Source: JAJZMY01 sp964604635 (lineage in GTDB: Archaea; Micrarchaeota; Micrarchaeia; Micrarchaeales; Micrarchaeaceae). From it: a DNA stretch of 62,536 nucleotides. Where the stretch lies: contig CAZRZO010000003.1 in NCBI GenBank assembly GCA_964604635.1, positions 1 to 62,536 on the forward strand, given 5' to 3'. The notes beneath the pieces were generated by a model, which saw nothing but the letters and a program-made list of their open reading frames with translations, was not told the DNA's origin and searched no databases. Shown piece by piece: positions 43,713 to 52,679 of this stretch (position 1 is the first letter of the stretch; every line of letters begins with the position of its first letter). The position numbers were made by a program, and so were the translations under genes.

Positions 43713-43834
43713 AATATCAATTAAATTAGTTTAAGTTTTTTAAGAAAAGGTATATTTATTAATTATATAATTAATACTATATGTTTTATGCGAAACTATT
43801 TAAATTTTGTTTAATTTTATTTTAATGTGATTTA

Positions 43835-44449
43835 ATGGTTGATTTTTCTAATGATTTTACTGATACACTTATATCAATTTTAGAACCAGAAGTACAAGAA
43901 AAATATAGTTTATCTTTAATTAAATTATTAACTAATCCAGGTTCAATAATAGATACTGTAAATATTAATGAAAAAATAACTAATATTAAAACAGATGTAA
44001 ATAATTATATTAGTAATTTACTTTCTAAAAGTAGTGAGAAACAATTAGAATTAGATAAAACAATGGATAATATAAATAATTTGTCTATACAACTAGAACA
44101 ATTAATTAATTTAGAATCAAATCAAAAACAATTACCTATTTTAACATCAATTTTTGAACATAATGAAAAGCAAGATCAAACAATATATCTTGAAAAATTT
44201 GGTGATAATGAACAATTATTAGTTAAAAAATTTATTGATTCATCTATATTTATTATAAATATGTCTGAAGTTTATAATCATTATAAAATTGGTCATTGGG
44301 TATTTTCTGGAAATAAAAACTATAAAATAAAAGTTCATGTACCTGAAAATGAACTTTTAATTATTGAATCAACAAAAATAGAAATAAATGACTTATTAAA
44401 TCAATCACTATCTTTTTTTTCTTTACAATTACCTAAAACAAGTTTTTGA
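43835..44449 (+). CDS. Coiled-coil hypothetical protein upstream of AK6
   Basis: A 204-residue protein not recognised. Residues 1-35 are acidic (FTDTLISILEPEVQEKYSLSL), residues 40-105 are a heptad-like coiled coil (ITNIKTDVNNYISNLLSK, LDKTMDNINNLSIQLEQLI), and the end has strands (HWVFSGNKNYKIKVHV). GTGAT lies 3 nt before the ATG. Its stop TGA is nearly fused to the AK6 start, so the two are co-translated. Confidence 0.65.
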   Translation: MVDFSNDFTDTLISILEPEVQEKYSLSLIKLLTNPGSIIDTVNINEKITNIKTDVNNYISNLLSKSSEKQLELDKTMDNINNLSIQLEQLINLESNQKQLPILTSIFEHNEKQDQTIYLEKFGDNEQLLVKKFIDSSIFIINMSEVYNHYKIGHWVFSGNKNYKIKVHVPENELLIIESTKIEINDLLNQSLSFFSLQLPKTSF

Positions 44450-44450
44450 T

Positions 44451-45059
44451 ATGTTAATTATTGCAGTAACAGGATCTCCAGGAGCAGGAAAAACTTATTT
44501 TTCTCAAATAATTAAGCAAAATATAAAAAAACTAAAGATAATTGAATTAAATAATCTTGTTAATAAATATAAAATATTTACTGTTGATAAAGATAATGAA
44601 AAAATTGCAAATATTGGAAAATTAAATAATATTATTAAACAATATATAAAGAAAATGAAGCAAGCAGATAATAAGCAAGCATTAATTAAAGGATTAATTT
44701 TTGTTGGACATCTTGCACCTGAATTAAATATAATATTTGACTATTCTTTTATAATTAGAATAAATTTAAAAACAATGGAGCAAAGATTAAAGAAAAGAAA
44801 ATATAATAAAAATAAAATAAAAGAAAATATAATATCTGAAGCATTAGATTATTGCGGAATTAAAATAACTAATATATCTAATAAAACTTATGAATTAGAA
44901 ACAAACATAGAAAAGCAAAAAGCAATAAAATTTCTTGAAATTATTTTAAATAATAACAAAAAACAAACACTAACTCCTAATTTAAAATTTAGAGTTTATA
45001 TTAATAAAATGCCAGAACTTTTAAAAATGATTAAAAATCATAATACTTATAAATTTTAA
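44451..45059 (+). CDS. AK6/Fap7-like adenylate kinase
   Basis: A P-loop NTPase of the AK6/hCINAP/Fap7 group, acting in small-subunit ribosome maturation as well as adenylate kinase chemistry. Walker A is VTGSPGAGKTYFS near residue 7; LIFVGHLAPEL is the family's GHL site; then IIRINLKTMEQRLKKRKYNKNKIKENIISEALDYCG, with LxxRxY and K-EN typical of AK6. About 25 extra C-terminal residues are present. It begins 1 nt after the previous gene's TGA. Confidence 0.85.
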   Translation: MLIIAVTGSPGAGKTYFSQIIKQNIKKLKIIELNNLVNKYKIFTVDKDNEKIANIGKLNNIIKQYIKKMKQADNKQALIKGLIFVGHLAPELNIIFDYSFIIRINLKTMEQRLKKRKYNKNKIKENIISEALDYCGIKITNISNKTYELETNIEKQKAIKFLEIILNNNKKQTLTPNLKFRVYINKMPELLKMIKNHNTYKF

Positions 45060-45117
45060 ATTAATTATAGTTAATAAATTTAATTGTAAATTAAAAAATA
45101 ATATAATAGATGAAACC

Positions 45118-45468
45118 ATGACTAATAGTAAGTTGAATCAAGAAAATAATGATGATGTTAATACAATAAAACAAATACAAGAGCAGGAACAGAAAGCAAA
45201 CAATTTAATAGATGAAAGCAATGCAAAAAAACTTATTGCATTAAAACAAGCAAAAGATAAAGCAGATGAAATAATAAAAAAAACAATGAAAATAATCAAA
45301 GATTCTAGAACATATCAATTAGCTAAAATAAATAAAGAATTAAATTTAAAAAAACAAAAAGAGCTTAAAAATGTAGAAGAATATTTAATTAAATTAAAAT
45401 CAATGAAATTGAATTCAAAACAATTAATTCAAATATCTGATCAAATTATACAACAAATAATTAAATAG
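45118..45468 (+). CDS. atpH: A-type ATPase subunit H (peripheral stalk)
   Basis: A 116-residue, almost wholly helical protein without aromatic core, rich in Lys/Glu/Gln (NTIKQIQEQEQKANNLIDESN; KADEIIKKTMKIIKDSRTYQL). It is placed directly before subunit I, as AhaH is in archaeal A-ATPase operons, where it forms the peripheral stalk with E. Assignment relies on composition and position rather than a strong motif. GATG lies before the ATG. Confidence 0.75.
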   Translation: MTNSKLNQENNDDVNTIKQIQEQEQKANNLIDESNAKKLIALKQAKDKADEIIKKTMKIIKDSRTYQLAKINKELNLKKQKELKNVEEYLIKLKSMKLNSKQLIQISDQIIQQIIK

Positions 45469-45545
45469 TATATTTTGAATTAAATTATAAAATAATTGGA
45501 ATTAAAAGATAATAAAATAAACTTATTCTTTAGATAATGATGTTT

Positions 45546-47435
45546 ATGTTTAAAACAGAACCAATGAAAAAAATACGTATTATTTCAATAACTCAAAATA
45601 GAGAAAAATTAATACAAAATTTACATAAACAAGGTATATTAGAAATTAAAAAATCAGAGATTTCTATTGAAGATGATTCTGTTTCTCAATTTGAAAATCA
45701 AATTTCAGATTCTTTGATAAAAGTGAGTGGTGCATTACAAATTTTAGAAGATAAAATAAAAGATTTAAAAATAATACCTCAAAAAAATCAAGATAAAATA
45801 AAACACATAAATCTTAAAAATTTATTAAATTCAGTAATTGAATTAAAATCAATTGATAATGTTTATGAACTAAAACAGCAGCAAAATTCTATTAATGAGG
45901 ATTTAGCAAAATTGGAAAAAGCAGAAAATACTGCTAATATGTTTAAGGAAATAAATATTAATTTTAGTAATCTTAATAACAGTATTTTAAAATTTAATGC
46001 ATTTTTATGTGATTATAAAACTTCTCTTTTATTTGAACAGCACCTTAAAAAAATAAAAAATCAAGGAATAATAACTAAAAAAGTTTCTAAAGATTTATTT
46101 TTATTGTTTATATTTTATCATAAAAATAACGAGTTACAAGTAAATGAAATATTAAAAACAATCAAAATAAAAGAAATTGATCTTAAGCAAATTTATTTAG
46201 ATGGAACACCTAAGCAAATACTTAAAACAGTATCATTGAAAAAACATTTAAATCAAATTCAATTACTAAAATTTGATAATGATTTTAAAAAAATAATTTT
46301 AGACCAATATCTTAGGTATACTTCTATAAAAGAAATGCTTCAGATTGAACTACAAAGATCTACAATTAGTTCTAATTTCAAAAAAACACAGAAAACAATT
46401 ATTATAGAAGGTTGGGTTCCAAGTAAAAAGTTTAATGAATTCAATATTTCTCTGAATAAAATAACAAATAATGAAATAGTTATTGAAGAAATCAAAACAA
46501 CAGAACTAGCACCAACATTATTAAATAGACCTGGTATTTTAGGATCTTTTGATTATATAATGGAATTTTTATCAGTTCCAAGAAGTGATGAAATTGATCC
46601 TACTTGGATATTTATATTTTCTTTTTTAATTTTTTATGGGATAATGGTAAGTGATGTTGGTTATGGTGTATTGTCTCTTTTATTTGCAATAGGTATAACA
46701 AAAATAACAGACCGTGAAGGTCTTGTGTATAATGTTGCTAAAATATGGCAAATAAGTGCATTGTCAGCAATTGTTTTTGGATTTTTATCAAATCAATATT
46801 TTGGATTTAGTTTAAATAATTACTTTATAAATTATCAAGCATTTAGTTGGATTAAAGATATGCAGTTTCTTATATTACTAACAGTGTTTTTTGGTGTTGC
46901 GCAAGTAATAATTGGTCTTATGTTTAGTTTTATAAATAATTATAATAAACATAATATATCTTTAGCAATAAGTAAAATAACTTCAATATTAACAATAATT
47001 TTTGGGATTTTAGCAATTGCTGGTGGATTATTTTATTTATTAAATAGTTTTCAAACAATGATATGGTCAATTCTTGCAATTATATCTTTAATTATAACAG
47101 GGGTTTTAAGTGGTATTGAAGCAACAGAACTTACTAATTTAATAACACATCCATTAAGTTATGCGAGACTTTTTGGTTTTGGATTAGCAAGCATTATTAT
47201 TGCAATGCTAATTGATCAAGCATTTACTCCAACATTATCTCTTGGTATACCAATGTTTATTATTTTTTCAATAATATTTATATTACTCCATTTTTTAAAT
47301 ATGATAATGACTATTTTTGAAGGTTTAGTACAAGGAGTAAGATTAAATTATGTTGAATTTTTTTCAAAGTTTTATACTGGTGGTGGAAGTAAATTTAAAC
47401 CATTTTCATATAAAAGAAATTATACTAAAGACTAA
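45546..47435 (+). CDS. atpI: A-type ATPase subunit I (a-subunit homologue)
   Basis: The membrane stator channel through which ions pass beside the K ring, 629 residues. The N-terminal half is a cytosolic coiled-coil stalk (residues 1-330), with EGWVPSKKFNEF and TELAPTLLNRPGILGSFDYIMEFLSVPRSDEIDPTWIF, then seven to eight helices including SYARLFGFGLASIIIAMLI, carrying the essential Arg. ATG 45546 is chosen for TGAT with 4 nt spacing; upstream in-frame ATGs at 45537 and 45540 exist. Confidence 0.94.
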   Translation: MFKTEPMKKIRIISITQNREKLIQNLHKQGILEIKKSEISIEDDSVSQFENQISDSLIKVSGALQILEDKIKDLKIIPQKNQDKIKHINLKNLLNSVIELKSIDNVYELKQQQNSINEDLAKLEKAENTANMFKEININFSNLNNSILKFNAFLCDYKTSLLFEQHLKKIKNQGIITKKVSKDLFLLFIFYHKNNELQVNEILKTIKIKEIDLKQIYLDGTPKQILKTVSLKKHLNQIQLLKFDNDFKKIILDQYLRYTSIKEMLQIELQRSTISSNFKKTQKTIIIEGWVPSKKFNEFNISLNKITNNEIVIEEIKTTELAPTLLNRPGILGSFDYIMEFLSVPRSDEIDPTWIFIFSFLIFYGIMVSDVGYGVLSLLFAIGITKITDREGLVYNVAKIWQISALSAIVFGFLSNQYFGFSLNNYFINYQAFSWIKDMQFLILLTVFFGVAQVIIGLMFSFINNYNKHNISLAISKITSILTIIFGILAIAGGLFYLLNSFQTMIWSILAIISLIITGVLSGIEATELTNLITHPLSYARLFGFGLASIIIAMLIDQAFTPTLSLGIPMFIIFSIIFILLHFLNMIMTIFEGLVQGVRLNYVEFFSKFYTGGGSKFKPFSYKRNYTKD

Positions 47436-47515
47436 ATAAAAAATTAATTAAACTAAAACTATTATAAATTGTAGTAAAAATAGAATATAATAAAAAATGA
47501 ATATAAGGTGATTTA

Positions 47516-47752
47516 TTGGTAATACAATTAGCAGCAGCAGTAGCATCAATTGGTGCAGGATTAGCTATTTTAGGCGGAGCAGTTGGAACAGGTATTGCAC
47601 AATCAGCAATTGGTAGTGCAGGTCTTGGATTAATTGCAGAGAAACCAGAAGAAATGGGAAGAGTTTTATTATTCTTAGTTCTTCCAGAAACATTACTAAT
47701 TTTTGGATTCGTAATTTCAATATTAATAATGTTAAATGCTGGTTTAATATAA
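47516..47752 (+). CDS. atpK: A-type ATPase subunit K (c ring)
   Basis: The rotating proteolipid, 78 residues, one hairpin of two helices. Helix 1 contains GGAVGTGIAQSAIGSAG with a Gln; helix 2 carries LVLPETLLIFGFVISIL, whose Glu binds the coupling ion. Gln in helix 1 plus a PET motif in helix 2 resembles Na-binding rings, so sodium coupling is possible (inference). The start is TTG 47516 with a perfect GGTGAT 3 nt upstream. Confidence 0.95.
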   Translation: MVIQLAAAVASIGAGLAILGGAVGTGIAQSAIGSAGLGLIAEKPEEMGRVLLFLVLPETLLIFGFVISILIMLNAGLI

Positions 47753-47780
47753 TAAAATTAGATAAAAATGAAAGGATTTA

Positions 47781-48383
47781 ATGACTCTAAATCAAATTAA
47801 AAAGCAAATAAGTATTGATTCAGAAGTAAAACTAGATGAAATTAAAAAGATTGTAAAGCAGGAAACAAATGAAATAATTAAACAAGCTAATGATCAAGCA
47901 AATCAAATTTTAGAAAAATCAAAAATAGATTTAAATCAAGAAATAAAGCAAGTAGAATTAGAATATAATTCACAGATTGAATTTGAAAAGAATCAAAGTA
48001 TTATTATTGAAAAAGAATCTATTTTAAATAAAATATCAAAAGATCTAAAACAAATTTTTATAAAACAAATTAATAATCAAACAAATAAATTACTTGATTC
48101 TGCTATACATCAAATTTCAGAAACATTAAGTGAAAACAATATTTTCATTGATTTAAATAAAAATGAAAAAAATATAAATTTTAGTAAACTTAAAAAATAT
48201 AAATTAAAGTATATAAATCAAGATAATATTATTATTCATAATAAAGAATATGATATACAAATTGAAATAAATTCTGAAAAATTATTTGAAGATAATATTG
48301 ATTTAGTAAAATATGAACTTTCAAAATACTTATTTAAAGAAGAAGCAGCAAGTAAAAAAAGCGCAAAATCAAGTAAAAAATAA
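47781..48383 (+). CDS. atpE: A-type ATPase subunit E (peripheral stalk)
   Basis: A 200-residue protein. The N-terminal two thirds is a charged coiled coil (IKKIVKQETNEIIKQANDQANQILEKSK), followed by a C-terminal alpha/beta head and a Ser/Lys-rich tail (ASKKSAKSSKK). This is the layout of subunit E, which pairs with H to connect the catalytic head to I. GGAT lies 3 nt before the ATG. The head domain is divergent, so position between K and C is an important part of the call. Confidence 0.88.
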   Translation: MTLNQIKKQISIDSEVKLDEIKKIVKQETNEIIKQANDQANQILEKSKIDLNQEIKQVELEYNSQIEFEKNQSIIIEKESILNKISKDLKQIFIKQINNQTNKLLDSAIHQISETLSENNIFIDLNKNEKNINFSKLKKYKLKYINQDNIIIHNKEYDIQIEINSEKLFEDNIDLVKYELSKYLFKEEAASKKSAKSSKK

Positions 48384-48408
48384 AATATATTATTAATATG
48401 TGGTTTAT

Positions 48409-49464
48409 GTGGTCAGTGGTTATGGCAGCGCGGTTTTATATGGTTATTCAAATACATACATTAAAGCAGTTGAATCAAAATTGATTAATAAAACTACTAT
48501 GCAAAATATAATAAATGCAAAAGATATACCTTCTATATTACTTATTTTAATAAATACTGATTATAAAAAAAACCTTATTGATTTTGGTGGGTTAAATATA
48601 AAATTAGAATTAATTGACTTTGCACTAAGTAAAAATTTTGGTGAAAAAATAAATAAACTAATGAATGTTACACCACTTACAAAAAAATATATAATGCGTC
48701 AATTAATTGGGAAATGGGATTTATATAATATAAAGTTAGCATTAGAAGCAAGACATCAAAAAAAGGATTTTAGTTCAATCTCTAAATATTTAATAGATTA
48801 TGGTGCTTACAGTTCTCTAATGATAAAACAGACAATGCAGGAAACAATTGCAATAGAAGATCTTTTACAAAAATTTATAATAAATTCACCCTATAAAAAT
48901 ATTTTACAACAATCTCTACAATTATATAAAAAAAATCAAAATATTTTAGAAGTAAATATTGGTATTGATAAAAATTATTATGAAAATTTAAGTAAATTAT
49001 TATTTAAAATGAATAATATTGATCATAATACTTATTTTATTATTAAAAAAGAAATTGATATGAAAAATGTTATTAGTTTATTAAGAGCAAAAAAGCATAA
49101 TTTAAATTTTAATTATTTAGAAAAATTTATTATTGAAAATGGAAATCTTGATAAAGAAAAATTAAGAAGCATATTTGAAAAATCTTCAAATGTAGAAGAT
49201 TTAGTAACACAAATTAAAATTTTTGAAATAAAATCACAATTAAATAATTATTTGAAAACAAATGATTTATTATACTTCGAAATAAAAATGAAACATAATA
49301 TATTAGATACAAGTTCAAAAATTTTAAAGCACACAACTCTTTCATTTGGTTCAATATATTATTATTTATATTTAAAAGAAATTGAAATTTCAACAATAAG
49401 GCTTTTATTAAAAGCTAAACAATATAATTTAGATAAACAAGAATTATCTCAATTGATACAATGA
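48409..49464 (+). CDS. atpC: A-type ATPase subunit C (d homologue)
   Basis: A helical funnel-shaped subunit that links the central stalk to the K ring, 351 residues. GYGSAVLYGYSNTYIKAVESKLI is the family N-terminus (normally YAYGNARVRAMKSRLL), with ALSKNFGEKINKLMNVTPLTKKYIMRQLIGKWDLYNIKLALEARHQKK in the middle. GTG 48409 is chosen because GTGGT is 4 nt upstream; GTG 48400 is the alternative. Subunit F starts 4 nt before its stop. Confidence 0.92.
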   Translation: MVSGYGSAVLYGYSNTYIKAVESKLINKTTMQNIINAKDIPSILLILINTDYKKNLIDFGGLNIKLELIDFALSKNFGEKINKLMNVTPLTKKYIMRQLIGKWDLYNIKLALEARHQKKDFSSISKYLIDYGAYSSLMIKQTMQETIAIEDLLQKFIINSPYKNILQQSLQLYKKNQNILEVNIGIDKNYYENLSKLLFKMNNIDHNTYFIIKKEIDMKNVISLLRAKKHNLNFNYLEKFIIENGNLDKEKLRSIFEKSSNVEDLVTQIKIFEIKSQLNNYLKTNDLLYFEIKMKHNILDTSSKILKHTTLSFGSIYYYLYLKEIEISTIRLLLKAKQYNLDKQELSQLIQ

Positions 49465-49799
49465 TGACAACTGAAAATAATGTTAATTATAAAATAGCAG
49501 TTATTGGTAATGAGCTATTATGTTTAGGTTTTAAATTATTAGGAACAAAAAATACTTTTAATCCACAGGAAAATCTAGAAGAAATATTAAAAGAACTCAT
49601 TCAAAATGAAGAAATAGGATTAATAATTATAAATCAGAAAATGGTTGAAAAAATAACAAATAATAAATTATTAGAATCAATGAATAAATCCATAAAGCCT
49701 TTAATAATAGAAATTCAAGGTTATAATGAACAAGATAAACATCAAGATAATTTAAGAAAAATAATATTAAAAGCAATTGGTATGGACATAGTACTTTAA
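49461..49799 (+). CDS. atpF: A-type ATPase subunit F
   Basis: A central-stalk subunit of 112 residues with a Rossmann-like fold: KIAVIGNELLCLGFKLLG (characteristic V.GD....GF.L.G with Asp replaced by Asn), IGLIIINQKMVEKI and the final ILKAIGMDIVL. Its ATGATG start overlaps the end of subunit C. TTGAT is 3 nt upstream. Subunit A follows after 51 nt. Confidence 0.93.
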   Translation: MMTTENNVNYKIAVIGNELLCLGFKLLGTKNTFNPQENLEEILKELIQNEEIGLIIINQKMVEKITNNKLLESMNKSIKPLIIEIQGYNEQDKHQDNLRKIILKAIGMDIVL

Positions 49800-49850
49800 T
49801 TGTTAAATTTAAAAAATATAAAATATAAAATTTTATTTATAAGTGATTTT

Positions 49851-51605
49851 TTGGGAATAATTGAAAAAGTTTCAGGACCTATTGTTATTGCAAATAATAT
49901 GTTAGGAGCAAAAATGTATGACGTAGTTAAAATTGGAGATGATCAATTAGTTGGTGAAATTATCCAATTAAATCAAGATAAAACAATTATCCAAGTTTAT
50001 GAAGACACATCAGGATTAAAACCTGGTGAAACTGTTATTTCAACACAATTGCCTTTATCTGTTAATCTAGGACCTGGATTAATTGCAAATATTTATGATG
50101 GTATTCAAAGACCTTTAGAAGAAATTAGAAAACAGTCAGGAGATTTTATTTCAAAAGGAGTTAATATTAATGCATTAGATGAAAAAAAGATGTGGGAATT
50201 TATTCCAAACAAAACAATAAAATTGAATTCACAGGTTAATGAAGGGGATATTATAGGTTATGTGCAAGAAACAGAAATTATCAAGCATTATATTTTAATT
50301 CCCCAAAATATTAATGGAAAATTAATTGAATTAAAATCAGGAAAATTTAATATAAAACAAACAATTGCAGTATTAAAAAATAATAACAAAGAAATTAAAA
50401 TTCAAATGATGCAAACAAGGTCTGTTAGAAAACCTTCTAAATACAAAAATAAAATAATATTAAATGAACCTTTAATAACAGGACAAAGAGTTATTGATAT
50501 GTTTTTTCCAATTGCAAAAGGAGGTACTGCAGCAATTCCAGGTGCATTTGGAACAGGAAAAACAGTTGTATCTCACCAATTAGCAAAATGGTCTAATGCT
50601 AGTATTATTGTTTATGTTGGATGTGGAGAAAGAGGAAATGAAATGACAGAAGTTTTAACAGAATTTCCAGAGTTAAAAGATCCAAAAACACAAAAACCAC
50701 TAATGCAAAGAACTATTTTAATTGCAAATACAAGTAATATGCCAGTTGCTGCTAGGGAAGCAAGTATTTATACTGGAATAACAATTGCTGAATATTTTAG
50801 AGATATGGGTTATGATATTGCTGTTATGGCTGATAGTACATCTAGGTGGGCAGAAGCAATGAGAGAAGTTTCAGCTAGATTAGAAGAAATGCCAGGTGAA
50901 GAAGGTTATCCAGCTTATTTAGGAAAAAGGCTTGCTGAATTTTATGAAAGAGGTGGAAAGGTTATAACATTAAATAATAAACAAGGATCAATAACAATAG
51001 TAGGAGCAGTGTCACCACCAGGAGGTGATATTTCTGAACCAGTTTCTCAAGGTACATTAAGATTAACAAAAACCTTTTGGGCATTAGATGCTGTTTTAGC
51101 AAGTTCAAGACATTTCCCAGCAATAAACTGGTTGAATAGTTATTCACTTTATCAGAATCAATTAAAACAATGGTATGTTGATAATGTTGGAGAAAACTTT
51201 ATTGATAATAAAATAATTGCAATGAAAATATTGCAACAAGAATCAGAATTAAGAAATATTGTTCAATTAGTTGGTGCTGATGCACTGCCAGACTATGAAC
51301 GTATTGTTTTAGATGTTGGAAAAATAATTAGAGAAAATTTCTTGTTTCAAAATGCTTATGATGATATTGATACTTTTTCAAGTTTAGATAGACAATTTAA
51401 AATGTTAGAAACAATTTTATATTTTAATGAATTAGCACAGAAATCAGTAAAAGAAATTAGTGCAGATAAAATAATAAATTTAAAAATTAAACAAGATATA
51501 TCAAGAATGCGGGAAATTAATAATAAAGAGTTTAATGATTATATTATTAATCTAAAGAAAAATATAAAAACTGCATTTGATGAATTAATTAAATTAAATT
51601 CCTAA
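49851..51605 (+). CDS. atpA: A-type ATPase catalytic subunit A
   Basis: The ATP-hydrolysing or synthesising subunit, 584 residues. GIIEKVSGPIVIANNM (N-terminal barrel), the non-homologous bulge at about 110-190, Walker A GAFGTGKTVVS, GCGERGNEMTEVL, MADSTSRWAEAMREVSARLEEMPGEEGYPAYLGKRLAEFYERGG and SPPGGDISEPV are intact. The start is TTG 49851, because GTGAT lies 3 nt upstream and the protein then begins as its homologues do; the upstream in-frame TTG 49800 would add 17 foreign residues. No B or D subunit gene follows. Confidence 0.97.
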   Translation: MGIIEKVSGPIVIANNMLGAKMYDVVKIGDDQLVGEIIQLNQDKTIIQVYEDTSGLKPGETVISTQLPLSVNLGPGLIANIYDGIQRPLEEIRKQSGDFISKGVNINALDEKKMWEFIPNKTIKLNSQVNEGDIIGYVQETEIIKHYILIPQNINGKLIELKSGKFNIKQTIAVLKNNNKEIKIQMMQTRSVRKPSKYKNKIILNEPLITGQRVIDMFFPIAKGGTAAIPGAFGTGKTVVSHQLAKWSNASIIVYVGCGERGNEMTEVLTEFPELKDPKTQKPLMQRTILIANTSNMPVAAREASIYTGITIAEYFRDMGYDIAVMADSTSRWAEAMREVSARLEEMPGEEGYPAYLGKRLAEFYERGGKVITLNNKQGSITIVGAVSPPGGDISEPVSQGTLRLTKTFWALDAVLASSRHFPAINWLNSYSLYQNQLKQWYVDNVGENFIDNKIIAMKILQQESELRNIVQLVGADALPDYERIVLDVGKIIRENFLFQNAYDDIDTFSSLDRQFKMLETILYFNELAQKSVKEISADKIINLKIKQDISRMREINNKEFNDYIINLKKNIKTAFDELIKLNS

Positions 51606-52028
51606 ATATATTTTGTAAAAAGCATATGAATTTATTACTATTAAATATTTATTTATAATATTTGATATTATTTTGTAGTTAGAACTTTTATAATTATTTT
51701 TTAATATTGATTTTTTCTGTTTATTACTATTTTAAATCTAATTAATTATTTCTATTATTTTACATTGTTCAATATTATTTCTAAATAATGTATTGTATAA
51801 TAAAAATTATGAATTTATTTATTATGATCTATTGTAAAAATTAGTATTATTATTGCTAAATACAAATAAAAAGAGTTCTTATATTATTTTATAAACTTAT
51901 TGTAATTGTTAAAAAAATACATTATATTTATTAATAAATCTTTACTTTAAGTTATAAAAATATAATAAAATAAATATTCAAAGATTAAATTAAAATATCA
52001 TTTTCCTCTTTTTTTATAAATGTGAATA
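51606..52028. other. 423-bp noncoding gap after the A-ATPase operon
   Basis: No open frame with coding character is visible on either strand. The content is A/T-rich with T tracts (terminator-like runs near 51705-51715 and 52005-52015). The stretch is where subunits B and D would normally continue; no remnant of the B subunit motifs can be recognised. Confidence 0.5.
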
Positions 52029-52553
52029 TTATTTATGTTGAAATTCAGCTAAATGATGCCACCATTTAACATGTTTTTCAATCCAATTATCAATAGAATA
52101 TTTACTTGTTCCATAAGTTGCATTTATTAACATAAGACATAAAAATACTAAAATGTAAATTATTGAAGTTCCTACATCAGTTGCACCTGCTACATATGGA
52201 CCACCAAAACCTTCAGGTATTGCATAAATCATAAAACTAAATCCAGCTCCAATTAAATAAATAAGTTTTCTTAATACTCCAAATATAAGTCCTAATCCTA
52301 ATAAAACTTCTGCTGTTCCTACTACATAAAATAATATAATTGGGTGAATTGCACTAAGATTACTCCATAAATTAAACCATTGCATAAGAAATGCTGGTTG
52401 GCCAGCACTAGCAGCTTGTATGTCTTGTAAAAAACCACTTGGTGTCATAAATAAAAATTTAAAACTACCATCAACAAGCCAAATGATTCCGAATATAATT
52501 CTTAAAAAGACTTTGAATTTAAATCTATTTCTGTATAAACATGATTTTTTCAT
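52029..52553 (-). CDS. DoxX-family membrane protein
   Basis: A 174-residue protein with four hydrophobic helices. LRIIFGIIWLVDGSFKFLFM opens the DoxX fold, then IILFYVVGTAEVLLGLGLIFGVLRKLIYLIGAGFSFMIYAIPEGFGGPYVAGATDVGTSIIYILVF. DoxX/DoxD proteins include the small subunit of thiosulfate:quinone oxidoreductase in Acidianus and various redox-stress proteins; no catalytic partner is near. It is separated by about 120 bp from the surface-protein gene. Confidence 0.85.
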   Translation of the reverse strand: MKKSCLYRNRFKFKVFLRIIFGIIWLVDGSFKFLFMTPSGFLQDIQAASAGQPAFLMQWFNLWSNLSAIHPIILFYVVGTAEVLLGLGLIFGVLRKLIYLIGAGFSFMIYAIPEGFGGPYVAGATDVGTSIIYILVFLCLMLINATYGTSKYSIDNWIEKHVKWWHHLAEFQHK

Positions 52554-52679
52554 ATTCTCATAACAATCTTATTTACTAAAATATTTAAATATATGTTTTT
52601 AGTTATCTGTTAATTTATATAAAATTATAAGTGAAAATAATATTTTATTAAATATTTATAATTATAAATTTTAATGTTT

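Noticed and set aside
50962..51147. Minus-strand open frame inside ATPase subunit A
   Set aside because: It is a shadow of a highly conserved coding region, with no start signal or recognisable sequence.
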